Shown here piece after piece: positions 8,118-16,474 of a DNA stretch of 64,000 nt. The position numbers and the translations under genes were made by a program. This stretch comes from JAAYJT01 sp037445555. GTDB taxonomy: Bacteria > Bacteroidota > Bacteroidia > Bacteroidales > JAAYJT01. The notes below the pieces were generated by a model. It was given only the letters and a program-made list of their open reading frames with translations, was not told where the DNA came from and ran no database searches. Location: assembly GCA_037445555.1 (NCBI GenBank), contig JBBIKG010000015.1, positions 14,040 to 78,039 of the forward strand, in the 5' to 3' direction. Each line of letters opens with the position of its first letter. Position 1 is the first letter of the stretch.

Positions 8118-8807
8118 ATGAACCTCCCTGAACAATCCGCTCCGGAGAACATCTTTCAGGCACTTTACAGCAAAAGTGTGCTGAAGCAGGTAGTGTATTC
8201 AAAAACTCTTGAGGTGTTTAATGTGTTTCGGGAAACTGCGCTTGGGATTTCAGATGAATTCGCTGAATTTGAAGTCAGTCTTCCCCGCCAAATCCCCTTT
8301 GAATTTACAGACCGTGGCCCGTTTGAATTTGAAATTCATTTTGGCGGCGACATTCTTATTTTCATGATGCACACCAATGTTTTTGAGTTTTCGCGGTATC
8401 ATGAGGTAATGAAAACCCCTTATGTGATGGATGATAAAGAAAGGTCATACTGCGGGTTAATCAATATTTACAATTTCCTGGCCGACTCGTTCAAATACAA
8501 CCGTCTGAACGATCTGGGGTACATGATTGGAAGGATATTCGTGAATAAAGAACAGAATTATTTTATCGAAGGAAAACGGGAAATTGGTTTTCTTTATACA
8601 AATTTTGGAAGTGTTACTCTTGACGAGCAGCGGGTGAGGCAAATTCTATTGTCGGCGGTGATGTACACCCTGAATTTCGATTTGTTGACACCGCCTTTCG
8701 ACGAGGTGAAAGAAGTGAGAGTAAGCGATATGCTTGCAACGATTGATGCTTTGCGTATCAGAACAGGTAAAAGACTGGGCTTTAAATTTCAGGCAGATAA
8801 AGAGTAG
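8118..8807 (+). CDS. conserved hypothetical protein
   Basis: A 229-residue soluble protein with no signal peptide or membrane segment. It contains an aromatic-rich central section (GPFEFEIHFGGDILIFMMHT, then YCGLINIYNFLADSFKYN) and a late FLYTNFGSVTLDE. I do not recognise the family, though the even composition and normal codon use suggest a real gene. It begins 46 bp after porT on the same strand and ends 89 bp before tRNA-Glu, so it may be co-transcribed with ubiE-porT. Confidence 0.65.
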   Translation: MNLPEQSAPENIFQALYSKSVLKQVVYSKTLEVFNVFRETALGISDEFAEFEVSLPRQIPFEFTDRGPFEFEIHFGGDILIFMMHTNVFEFSRYHEVMKTPYVMDDKERSYCGLINIYNFLADSFKYNRLNDLGYMIGRIFVNKEQNYFIEGKREIGFLYTNFGSVTLDEQRVRQILLSAVMYTLNFDLLTPPFDEVKEVRVSDMLATIDALRIRTGKRLGFKFQADKE

Positions 8808-8869
8808 TAGACGACCAGGTTTGAATTTTGAATATTTTACCAAAAATATAACCAGAATGAAAAAAAGTG

Positions 8870-8877
8870 TATCTTTG
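8870..8877 (+). promoter_or_regulatory. -7 promoter element of tRNA-Glu
   Basis: TATCTTTG matches TAnnTTTG and ends 19 bp before the mature tRNA 5' end at 8897. Transcription probably continues through rpsT. Confidence 0.65.
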
Positions 8878-8896
8878 CACTCCGAAAAAAACGAAC

Positions 8897-8971
8897 GGCC
8901 CGTTCGTCTAGGGGTTAGGACGCCAGATTTTCATTCTGGTAACAGGGGTTCGATTCCCCTACGGGCTACCA
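8897..8971 (+). tRNA. tRNA-Glu (anticodon TTC)
   Basis: A 75-nt cloverleaf. The acceptor strands are GGCCCGT and ACGGGCT, with a G-U pair at position 1:72. The anticodon stem CCAGA/TCTGG encloses the loop TTTTCAT with anticodon TTC, and the T arm is GGGGTTCGATTCCCC. The CCA end is encoded. The gene sits 15 bp before rpsT. Confidence 0.95.
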
Positions 8972-8986
8972 ACACGTAAAAGACAT

Positions 8987-9238
8987 ATGGCAAATCATAA
9001 ATCGGCTCTCAAACGCATCAGAGCCAACGAAAAGAAAAGATTACACAACAGGTATTACTCGCGTACCATGCGCGGTGCCGTTAAGAAATTCCGTAGCCTT
9101 ACGGACAAGCAGGAAGCAGCCACTCAACTTCCGAAGCTCGTATCCCTTATTGATAAGCTTTCGAAAAAACTCATCATCCACAAAAACAAGGCTGCAAACC
9201 TGAAGTCAAAGCTAACCAGGAGAGTGAACTCTCTTTAG
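8987..9238 (+). CDS. rpsT: 30S ribosomal protein S20
   Basis: An 83-residue, very basic protein beginning MANHKSALKRIRANEKKR, the standard S20 start, and ending in a Lys/Arg-rich helix (NLKSKLTRRVNSL). It binds 16S rRNA helices early in 30S assembly. It follows tRNA-Glu closely and is closed by a strong intrinsic terminator 28 bp downstream, so tRNA-Glu and rpsT probably form one transcript. Confidence 0.96.
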   Translation: MANHKSALKRIRANEKKRLHNRYYSRTMRGAVKKFRSLTDKQEAATQLPKLVSLIDKLSKKLIIHKNKAANLKSKLTRRVNSL

Positions 9239-9266
9239 GGTTACTTTTCCATGGTTTGTTTGGGGG

Positions 9267-9295
9267 GGGCTTAATGGAAACATTAAGCCCTTTTT
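9267..9295 (+). terminator. Strong intrinsic terminator after rpsT
   Basis: A perfect 10-bp stem, GGGCTTAATG with CATTAAGCCC, a GAAA tetraloop and five Ts. It separates the tRNA-Glu/rpsT unit from radC. Confidence 0.93.
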
Positions 9296-9329
9296 ATATC
9301 TTCGCGTCTGATAACCCCAAGCACCTAAC

Positions 9330-10028
9330 ATGGACCCCCCAGAAAAGAAATCAACTATCCGGGATTGGCAAAAAGATGACCGGCCCCGTGAGAAAATGAT
9401 TATAAAAGGCCGGAAAGTCCTCAGCAACGCCGAGCTGATAGCCATCCTGATTGGTGCCGGAAACACCGGCGAATCAGCGGTTGACCTGGCAAAACGGATT
9501 TTGGCAAGGGTAAATGGAAATTTGGTGGAGCTGTCAAAACTTGAGATCAGTGACCTGACTAAATTTAAGGGAATCGGGCATGCCAAGGCTGTCGCGATTG
9601 TGGCTGCACTGGAGCTTGGGTTCAGAAGAAACAGTTCCGATGTTCTGATAAGGAAAACGATCGCCACAAGCCGCAGCGCGTTTGAATTGTTTCAAGGGGT
9701 GATGGGGTACAGCAAGTGGGAAGAGTTTTGGGTGATGCTGCTTAACCGGGCAAATCAGGTGATCGAGCTAACCCAGGTAAGCAACGGGGGAGTGAGCGGG
9801 ACCGTTGCAGATCCTAAAAAAATCTACCGGCTCGCATTGGAGGCAAATGCCAGTGCCATCATACTCGGTCACAATCATCCTTCAGGCAACCTGAATCCCA
9901 GCGATCAGGACAAAAAACTGACACTCAAACTTAAGGAGGCGGGCAATTTCATGGAAATCACCGTTCTGGATCATATCATTGTTGGCGATAATAACTACTT
10001 TAGTTTTGCGGATGAGGGTTTGCTTTAG
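9330..10028 (+). CDS. radC: RadC-family JAB/MPN-domain protein
   Basis: A 232-residue RadC protein. The N-terminal part (residues 15-95) has helix-hairpin-helix-like sequence (LSNAELIAILIGAG, LTKFKGIGHAKA). The C-terminal JAB domain carries the zinc-metalloprotease-like signature HNHPSGNLNPSDQD near residue 183. RadC is conserved in bacteria but its role is unsettled, and early claims of a repair function are doubtful. Length is normal. It follows the rpsT terminator and precedes the epimerase gene by 23 bp. Confidence 0.92.
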   Translation: MDPPEKKSTIRDWQKDDRPREKMIIKGRKVLSNAELIAILIGAGNTGESAVDLAKRILARVNGNLVELSKLEISDLTKFKGIGHAKAVAIVAALELGFRRNSSDVLIRKTIATSRSAFELFQGVMGYSKWEEFWVMLLNRANQVIELTQVSNGGVSGTVADPKKIYRLALEANASAIILGHNHPSGNLNPSDQDKKLTLKLKEAGNFMEITVLDHIIVGDNNYFSFADEGLL

Positions 10029-10051
10029 GTCATCTTCAACCCACAATATGT

Positions 10052-11221
10052 ATGATTAAGCTTGCTACGGTTGTTGGCACCCGGCCACAATTTATCAAAG
10101 CTGCCGCTTTGAGCAGAGCCATAAAGGCAGACTTTGGGCACCTGATACAGGAAAAAATTCTGCATACAGGCCAGCATTATGATTTTGACATGTCTGAGAT
10201 CTTCTTTCAGGAGCTGGGTCTGGATTTACCCGAGTATCATCTCAATATTGGTTCAGGACCGCAAGGTTCTCAAACAGCGGCTATGATCGAAGGCATTGAG
10301 CAGATTCTGACCCACGATAGACCCGACTATGTGTTGGTATACGGCGATACCAACTCAACCCTGGCTGCTTCGCTGGCAGCTGCAAAGATGGGCATCCCGC
10401 TCATACATGTGGAAGCAGGAATGCGTTCGCATAAGAAAACCATGCCCGAAGAAATTAATCGCATCGTGAGCGATCACTGCAGCACCTTGCTGTTTACACC
10501 GACAAAAACCGGGTTATCAAACCTTCGGCACGAAGGCATCATGCCAGAAAACAAGCCACCTTTTTATGCCAACAACCCCGGAGTATTTCATTGCGGCGAT
10601 CTGATGTATGATAATGCTCTGTACTTCGCCGAATCGGCAGCTGTGAAAAGGGCCGGAATATTATCAGAGATTAGCCTGAAGGAAAATGCCTTTATCCTGG
10701 CAACGATACATCGTCAGCAAACAACAGATGATCCCGAAAGGCTGGCTTCAATATTAAGTGCACTATTGACTTTTTCCCACATCAGTGGTTACAGGCTCGT
10801 GTTCCCGGTTCATCCCCGCACCCGCAAAATGATGGAACAGCACCCCGACAAAGAACTTACACAATCGGTTTTTTCGGGAGAACTGCTTCTAGTAATACCC
10901 CCGGTATCTTATTTTGAGATGCTTGTACTCGAAAAGAATTGCAGAATGGTAATAACCGACTCCGGAGGCGTTCAAAGAGAAGCTTATTTCTTTGGCAAGC
11001 CGAGCATTATCACCCGCAACGAAACCGAATGGAAAGAAATAATCGACCATAAATGCGGCATTTTAATTGGCACAGACAAGGATTCACTTACAGAGGCGTA
11101 TAAGTTTTTCGAGGCACACTACCCGATTGAGTTCCCGCCAGTTTTTGGCGATGGTCAGGCCGGAAAATTTATTTGCCGCGAAATTGTCAGACATAGAGAA
11201 ACCTGCCGGGCTGCATTCTGA
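10052..11221 (+). CDS. wecB: UDP-N-acetylglucosamine 2-epimerase (non-hydrolysing)
   Basis: A 389-residue GT-B-fold epimerase interconverting UDP-GlcNAc and UDP-ManNAc, a precursor of cell-surface polysaccharide. Family motifs are VVGTRPQFIKAAAL at the N-terminus, LHTGQHYD, YGDTNSTLA, HVEAGMRS, MPEEINRIVSDH and, late, the UDP-binding TDSGGVQREAYFFGKPSI. Length is typical. No other polysaccharide genes adjoin it: radC is upstream and a peroxidase with its own promoter is downstream. WecB or a capsule-type paralogue cannot be distinguished from sequence alone. Confidence 0.9.
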   Translation: MIKLATVVGTRPQFIKAAALSRAIKADFGHLIQEKILHTGQHYDFDMSEIFFQELGLDLPEYHLNIGSGPQGSQTAAMIEGIEQILTHDRPDYVLVYGDTNSTLAASLAAAKMGIPLIHVEAGMRSHKKTMPEEINRIVSDHCSTLLFTPTKTGLSNLRHEGIMPENKPPFYANNPGVFHCGDLMYDNALYFAESAAVKRAGILSEISLKENAFILATIHRQQTTDDPERLASILSALLTFSHISGYRLVFPVHPRTRKMMEQHPDKELTQSVFSGELLLVIPPVSYFEMLVLEKNCRMVITDSGGVQREAYFFGKPSIITRNETEWKEIIDHKCGILIGTDKDSLTEAYKFFEAHYPIEFPPVFGDGQAGKFICREIVRHRETCRAAF

Positions 11222-11258
11222 TACAACCGATGATCACCTTACATCAAATGTGTACCTT

Positions 11259-11266
11259 TATATTTG
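11259..11266 (+). promoter_or_regulatory. -7 promoter element of the peroxidase gene
   Basis: TATATTTG matches TAnnTTTG and lies 25 bp before the ATG at 11292. It supports that start over longer in-frame readings that overlap wecB. Confidence 0.6.
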
Positions 11267-11291
11267 CTTCAGCAACCTAAAGCTGTTGTTT

Positions 11292-12467
11292 ATGCAAGAA
11301 ATCCCTAAGGTACGCGGAAAACTGTTCCCGGCTGCTCTTGTCACCATCGTATGCCTAATGGCCATGTGCAGGCAGAAAGGCGGATCAGATGACGCATATA
11401 CGCCGACGCTGTATGATTTGCAGATTCCAAAATTTTTTCCAACAAACCTGAACATCCCCAAAGACAATCCTTTGACTGTTGAAGGAATAACATTGGGCCG
11501 CTTCCTTTTTTATGACGGCCGCCTATCTGGCCGCACACATAAAGATTCACTGATGAGCTGCGGCACATGCCATATTCAGAGCAAAGGCTTTGTTTGCGGG
11601 ATTGATCACCCTAAGTTTAAAGGTGGAAAAACTTTTGGGCTTTCCGGAACCCCCACACCACACAATATGATGCCCATTGTGAATGCTGTATTTAATCATA
11701 ATGGGTATGGATGGAATGGGTTTCTGCATCCCGACAATCCTGATCCGAACAAACGAAAGCTTGAAGATTTTGTATGGATGGGCGTTGTGGCCTTGCACGA
11801 GATGTCAGGAGATACCGGCAGGACAGTTGCCCTGATACAAAAAACAAGTGGATATCCCGAGCTGTTCAGAAAGGCCTTCGTAAGCGAGAAAGTTACGATG
11901 AGAAACATTTCAAAAGCTGTAGCCCAGTTTGCCCGTATTCTGATTTCCTCCAATTCAAAGTTCGATAAGTACCTGCGCGGAGAAGTGCAGTTAAACGAGG
12001 CGGAGCTGGCCGGTTACGTGCTTTTTATGACAGAAGAAGGAGCGGATTGTTTTCATTGTCACGGGGGTGGAGGAAATCCTTTGTTTACCACAAATCAGTT
12101 TTATAACAATGGCAAAGATGTAGTATTTACAGACCCACGTGACCGGTATGCTGTTACCGGCAATCCGCGCGACATTGGTGCTTACAGGGCTCCAACGCTT
12201 CGCAACATTGAACTCACCGCCCCGTATATGCACGACGGAAGGTTTAAGACGCTGATGGAGGTAATAGATTTCTATTCACACCAGGTTCAGGTTTCACCCT
12301 ATGTCCATCCACTTATGCACTGGGCACACCAGGGGGGAGTTCAGCTGACACCCGTTCAGAAACAACAATTGATCGCGTTTTTGCATACTCTCCGCGACGA
12401 TGATTTTTTGACAAACACATCCTTTTCAAAACCGGCATTTTTTCCTGACGGCACAAGTCAGCCGTAG
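11292..12467 (+). CDS. di-haem cytochrome c peroxidase/MauG-like lipoprotein
   Basis: A 391-residue protein with a lipoprotein-type signal (hydrophobic AALVTIVCLMAM before Cys, about residue 26), so it is lipid-anchored in the periplasm or outer membrane. Two CxxCH haem c sites are visible: CGTCH near residue 95 in the N-terminal domain and CFHCH near 255, followed by HGGGGNPLFTT. Between and after them are typical CcpA/MauG segments, including RAPTLRNIELTAPYMHDGRF near 310. Such enzymes reduce H2O2 or oxidise protein partners with electrons from small cytochromes. Start choice follows the lipobox and promoter. Confidence 0.88.
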   Translation: MQEIPKVRGKLFPAALVTIVCLMAMCRQKGGSDDAYTPTLYDLQIPKFFPTNLNIPKDNPLTVEGITLGRFLFYDGRLSGRTHKDSLMSCGTCHIQSKGFVCGIDHPKFKGGKTFGLSGTPTPHNMMPIVNAVFNHNGYGWNGFLHPDNPDPNKRKLEDFVWMGVVALHEMSGDTGRTVALIQKTSGYPELFRKAFVSEKVTMRNISKAVAQFARILISSNSKFDKYLRGEVQLNEAELAGYVLFMTEEGADCFHCHGGGGNPLFTTNQFYNNGKDVVFTDPRDRYAVTGNPRDIGAYRAPTLRNIELTAPYMHDGRFKTLMEVIDFYSHQVQVSPYVHPLMHWAHQGGVQLTPVQKQQLIAFLHTLRDDDFLTNTSFSKPAFFPDGTSQP

Positions 12468-12486
12468 GTTTGCTGGCGAGGCAAAT

Positions 12487-13308
12487 TCATGACGTTTTAC
12501 ACCAATCCGGTTTTTGTTCAAGCTGCCCGACATTACGAAGTACCTCTCGGATATAACGAAAAAGTTTTCCTCCGTGCGAACCGTCCACGGCCCGGTGATC
12601 CATGGCGGTACCCAGCCAAAGGATGCGGCGCGGAACGATCTGGCCGTCAACCACCCATGGTTTGGTACTCACTCCGCCTAAAATCATTACGAAAGAGACA
12701 TTGGATACCGGAAACAATGCGGGAAAGCCAGCATCAAGGCCAAGGCTGCCTATGTTTGAGATAACGAATGAGCCAAAGCTGCTTGCCGATGATCCCAGAC
12801 TCGGAAGCTGGATACCTAAATCGATGGATAGCCATTTTATCAACCTAAACAACCAGCCACGAAAAGGCCAGGGGATATTGCCCAGGAATGCCTTAAGCTT
12901 CATCACTCTGCTCTCAGTTCCTTTTCGGGAATTACGAATATGATCCATCAGCTTTTCGGCTGACTCAGCCAGCGTAAGCAGGTCGGCATTTTCGAGCTTC
13001 ACGGAGCTTAGCTGCTGATCACGAAGAAGAACACTTATGCTTGCATCGATGGATTTTCGCTGCACCACCTTTCCCCGCCGCACGATCACGTTAAGTTCCG
13101 GAACCTCCTGTTTCAGCGCACGGGCGATGATCAGTGTAAACACATGAGTAAGCGTGATACGCAGACCTTCTCTTCGCTTTTGATCAATGAATTGTTCGAT
13201 TTCGGTAACATCAATTTCGACTGAGCCAAGAATTTTGGCATCCGAAGGCTTTTTATAGACAGTGGTGGCAACTTTACGCCAGTGATTATTCAGTTCGTTG
13301 TTTTGCAT
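12487..13308 (-). CDS. stand-alone 2-oxoacid dehydrogenase E2 acyltransferase-type catalytic domain
   Basis: A 273-residue protein matching only the catalytic (CAT-like) domain of E2 acyltransferases. The active-site motif DHRAVDG is near residue 240 (canonical D-H-R-x-x-D-G, His and Asp kept), and upstream are the typical LTHVFTLIIARAL and FVISNIGSLG segments. It has no lipoyl or E1/E3-binding domain and no dehydrogenase genes nearby, so it probably acylates a separate carrier or free CoA substrate. It starts 12 bp after an ATP-cone nuclease-like gene on the same strand and likely shares its transcript. Substrate is unknown. Confidence 0.8.
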   Translation of the reverse strand: MQNNELNNHWRKVATTVYKKPSDAKILGSVEIDVTEIEQFIDQKRREGLRITLTHVFTLIIARALKQEVPELNVIVRRGKVVQRKSIDASISVLLRDQQLSSVKLENADLLTLAESAEKLMDHIRNSRKGTESRVMKLKAFLGNIPWPFRGWLFRLIKWLSIDLGIQLPSLGSSASSFGSFVISNIGSLGLDAGFPALFPVSNVSFVMILGGVSTKPWVVDGQIVPRRILWLGTAMDHRAVDGSHGGKLFRYIREVLRNVGQLEQKPDWCKTS

Positions 13309-13320
13309 AAGGGTGATTGA

Positions 13321-14178
13321 TTAGGGGTTTTTCGAATGGCTTAGCAAGCAGAGATCATCTATCTCCCTTATAAGTTCTTCGGTTCGTTTTGCGGTAAAAC
13401 CAAGCTGACTGATCAGATCACTGCGCACAGCCAGTTGTGTGCACAGAATGATACCCTGGCCTACCAGAATGTCTTTTTGTCCTTTTGTGAGTCCGGTCAG
13501 AGCTGTAACCGGATACAATCCGGGCTTTTCTATCATCTCTTTCAGGTTTTTAGAATCTGGCTGGTCCCAGCCCACCAGCCTGAGGTTTGCGCAGGTACCA
13601 TATTTCAAAGCATCACTACTGAAGCGGGTATTGGTAAAGATCCATCCCTCATAGGCTATCTCAGAAACTGCGTTTTGTTGTCTTCGCTTGTTTGCAATAT
13701 CGTCGAAACGCGATTTGACGTACAGAGGCACCTGCACGCTACAGATTTTTCCTGGCTCATTATGGAATTTGCATTCCACCATTATTTCATGTCCGGGTTT
13801 TTTCCCAACCACATCCACCTCGTGCTGAACACAATAGCCTTCGAGCATAACACCTGTCTGGACTTCATACCCATGGGCCCTGAATATTTCGGAAACCAGT
13901 TTTTCAAAGGCATATCCATCGGGCCCGAGGCTCATCACTGCTTTTTTCAGGCTATAGCGTGCCGCTACCGAGCGCAGTTCTTTGCGAAGCAGAAAATGGG
14001 CTTTTCGATAAATCTCGCTTGTGGGAATTCCGTCAAATATTTGCCCCTGCAACTTTCGCAGCACCAGGTAAATCAATCCGTCGGTGGCTCCGGCAAGCCG
14101 GAGCGAATCTTCAAGTTTCTTATGTGAGAAAGCCTGTTTGTCACCTGAGGACTTTATTACCTGGAAATCTCTCATCAT
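13321..14178 (-). CDS. ATP-cone plus Mrr-like restriction endonuclease-fold protein
   Basis: A 285-residue fusion. Residues 5-85 resemble an ATP-cone (VIKSSGDKQAFSHKKLEDSL, then a helical YLVLRKL section), the nucleotide-sensing module of ribonucleotide reductases. Residues 88-200 look like the Mrr/PD-(D/E)xK nuclease fold: E near 93, HEVDVVGKK near 140, VECKFH near 155 (the E-x-K core) and QVPLY (the Mrr-type Q-x-x-x-Y). The C-terminal 70 residues have a helix-hairpin-helix-like LTGLTKGQKDILVGQGI. I infer a nucleotide-regulated nuclease. No methyltransferase gene adjoins, so it is not an ordinary restriction-modification pair. It lies upstream of the E2-like gene. Confidence 0.78.
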   Translation of the reverse strand: MMRDFQVIKSSGDKQAFSHKKLEDSLRLAGATDGLIYLVLRKLQGQIFDGIPTSEIYRKAHFLLRKELRSVAARYSLKKAVMSLGPDGYAFEKLVSEIFRAHGYEVQTGVMLEGYCVQHEVDVVGKKPGHEIMVECKFHNEPGKICSVQVPLYVKSRFDDIANKRRQQNAVSEIAYEGWIFTNTRFSSDALKYGTCANLRLVGWDQPDSKNLKEMIEKPGLYPVTALTGLTKGQKDILVGQGIILCTQLAVRSDLISQLGFTAKRTEELIREIDDLCLLSHSKNP

Positions 14179-14229
14179 TATTGCTGCTATGACGAATAGC
14201 CCGGAAAGTTGAAGGTGCCGGATGCTACT

Positions 14230-16353
14230 CTATTTGTACATTGGTTTTACGTCGAGGTTTTTGAAAACGAAAGCCCAAATATCTGTTTGCTCCTCGATTG
14301 TTTTGGAGGTGGGCTTTCCGGCACCGTGCCCTGCGCTGGTTTCAATACGGATAAGTATCGGGTTATCACCAGCCTGGGCCTTTTGCAGCCTTGCAGCATA
14401 TTTAAACGAGTGGGCAGGCACCACGCGGTCATCATGATCGGCGGTAGTAATAAGCGTGGCGGGATATTTCACCTTATCGGCTATGTTATGGTATGGAGAG
14501 TACCTATAGAGATAATGAAACTGTTCTTCGTTGTCGCTTGATCCGTAATCACCTACCCATGCCCAACCGATAGTGAATTTGTGAAACCGCAGCATGTCCA
14601 TCACACCAACTGCTGGTAGGGCCACTTTAAACAGATCGGGGCGTTGATTGGCCACCGCACCCACCAGCAGGCCACCATTTGACCCGCCCTGGATGGCAAG
14701 TTTTGACGGCGATGTATATTTTTGGTCTATAAGATATTCAGCGGCGGCAATAAAGTCATCAAACACATTTTGCTTTTGCAGCTTGGTGCCGGCTTTATGC
14801 CATGCTTCTCCATATTCGCCGCCCCCGCGGATGTTTGCCAGGGCATATACTCCTCCGTTTTCAAGAAATATCAACCGGCTAACGGAAAATGAGGGGGTCA
14901 TAGATGAGTTAAATCCGCCATACCCATAAAGCAAAGTCGGATTCTTTCCGTTGAGTTTAATGCCTTTTTTGTGGGTTATGAACATGGGAACCCTAGTGCC
15001 ATCGAGGCTATTATAGAACACCTGTTTGGTCTCATAAGCACTAGCGTCAAAATCGATGTCAGAAGTTCGGAACACTTCGGACTGGTTTTTACTTACATCA
15101 AACCTAAATATGGCGGAGGGGTAGATAAATGAGGTGAAGGAGTAGAAGGCGATATCGTCTTCTTTGCGCCCCGACATGCCTGATAAAGTTCCGATGCCCG
15201 GAAGGTTAATTTCACAAACCAGGGTTCCCTGCATATCGTGAAGGAAAGCACGGCTAGTGGCGTCTTTCATATATTGAACGGCAATGTGCCCGCCTATCAG
15301 GCGCACAGTTTGCAGCACTTCCTCCTTTTCGGGAATAATCACCTGCCACGACTCAGGGGATGGCATGGCGGGATCGATCAGCACGAGTTGTTTGCGAGAG
15401 GCGTTATAATTGGTCAGCACCAGGAGTTTGTCGCCCAGGTTATCCAGCACACTGTAATCTTTTTCAAACCCTTCCACAATCTGAACAAAAGGTGCATTCT
15501 TTTTTGTCAGGTCTTTCACATACAACGCATTGCCGCTCGTGGTCTCCGTTTCGTAGATAATCAGAAAACGCTCATCGTCGGTCACAGATGAGCGGTAGTT
15601 TCTCAGAGGCTTCTCGGGATTGTGATAAACCAGCTGATCCTGATCCTGAGCGGTTCCCAGGGTGTGGTAATACACTTTGTGGTACTGGTTTTTCCCGCGC
15701 AGAGCCTCTCCTTCTTTGGGGGCATCATAACGGCTGTAATAGAAGCCATTCCCTCTCCAGGCTATTCCGCTGAATTTAACCCAATTTAGCTGATCTTCGA
15801 GCACAGTGCCATCGGGGATGGTCATGACCCGGATCTCATTCCAATCGCTTCCGGCCTTGCTTAATCCAAAAGCCATGTAACGATCGTCGTTTGACTCGCT
15901 CAGGTTGGTCAAAGCCACAGTGCCATCCGTCGATAGTGTGTTGGGATCGAGGAAAACTTTTGGTTCACCGCCTAGGCCTTCCTGCACGTACAATACGCTT
16001 TGGTTCTGCATGCCATCGTTCTTGAAGAAGAAGTAATATTTTCCAGTGCGCCAGGGTGCTCCATATTTGGGATAATTCCAGATTTTTGTTAATCGTTCGC
16101 GAATTTTTTGCCTGAAAGGGATTGACTCAAGATAGGTATTTGTGACGATGTTCTGCTGCCTAACCCATTCCGCTGTTTCGGCCGAGTTATCGTCTTCGAG
16201 CCAGCGATACGGATCTGCAACCTCGACTCCGAAATAATTGTCAACGACATCAATGGTTTGTGTTTCTGGATATTGAATCCTGGTGTTTTGCTGGCAGCTG
16301 TTGAACATAAAGAGGCTTGTTGCCATAAGCAAGGGGATGACTTTTTTAAACAT
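14230..16353 (-). CDS. prolyl oligopeptidase (S9A family) lipoprotein
   Basis: A 707-residue S9A peptidase. A lipoprotein-type signal ends at Cys 20 (LFMFNSC). Residues about 30-430 form the seven-bladed propeller (VADPYRWLED is a family hallmark), and the C-terminal alpha/beta-hydrolase carries GGSNGGLLVGA (nucleophile Ser near 557), DHDDRVVPAHS (Asp near 640) and AGHGAG (His near 676). It cleaves after proline in short peptides and probably acts in the periplasm. It lies 51 bp upstream of the ATP-cone gene on the same strand. Confidence 0.93.
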   Translation of the reverse strand: MFKKVIPLLMATSLFMFNSCQQNTRIQYPETQTIDVVDNYFGVEVADPYRWLEDDNSAETAEWVRQQNIVTNTYLESIPFRQKIRERLTKIWNYPKYGAPWRTGKYYFFFKNDGMQNQSVLYVQEGLGGEPKVFLDPNTLSTDGTVALTNLSESNDDRYMAFGLSKAGSDWNEIRVMTIPDGTVLEDQLNWVKFSGIAWRGNGFYYSRYDAPKEGEALRGKNQYHKVYYHTLGTAQDQDQLVYHNPEKPLRNYRSSVTDDERFLIIYETETTSGNALYVKDLTKKNAPFVQIVEGFEKDYSVLDNLGDKLLVLTNYNASRKQLVLIDPAMPSPESWQVIIPEKEEVLQTVRLIGGHIAVQYMKDATSRAFLHDMQGTLVCEINLPGIGTLSGMSGRKEDDIAFYSFTSFIYPSAIFRFDVSKNQSEVFRTSDIDFDASAYETKQVFYNSLDGTRVPMFITHKKGIKLNGKNPTLLYGYGGFNSSMTPSFSVSRLIFLENGGVYALANIRGGGEYGEAWHKAGTKLQKQNVFDDFIAAAEYLIDQKYTSPSKLAIQGGSNGGLLVGAVANQRPDLFKVALPAVGVMDMLRFHKFTIGWAWVGDYGSSDNEEQFHYLYRYSPYHNIADKVKYPATLITTADHDDRVVPAHSFKYAARLQKAQAGDNPILIRIETSAGHGAGKPTSKTIEEQTDIWAFVFKNLDVKPMYK

Positions 16354-16442
16354 GGCTGTAAGTTATTGAATTTGAAACTTGACTAGATGCAGCAAATTTA
16401 ACTTATATTCTGAATGTGCGTCAATGATAGCATTGCATTGAT

Positions 16443-16450
16443 TAGTTTTG
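16443..16450 (+). promoter_or_regulatory. -7 promoter element of the YD-repeat-like gene
   Basis: TAGTTTTG matches TAnnTTTG and lies 24 bp before the ATG at 16475. No clear -33 element is present. Confidence 0.45.
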
Positions 16451-16474
16451 CCGGCATAAATGTAGAATACAGAG

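Noticed and set aside
8897..8971. tRNA-Glu as an integration (att) site
   Set aside because: No integrase gene and no repeated tRNA 3' end in the neighbourhood; rpsT follows directly.
10052..11291. Peroxidase start upstream of 11292 overlapping wecB
   Set aside because: It would overlap wecB by about 150 bp and remove the lipoprotein signal from the N-terminus.
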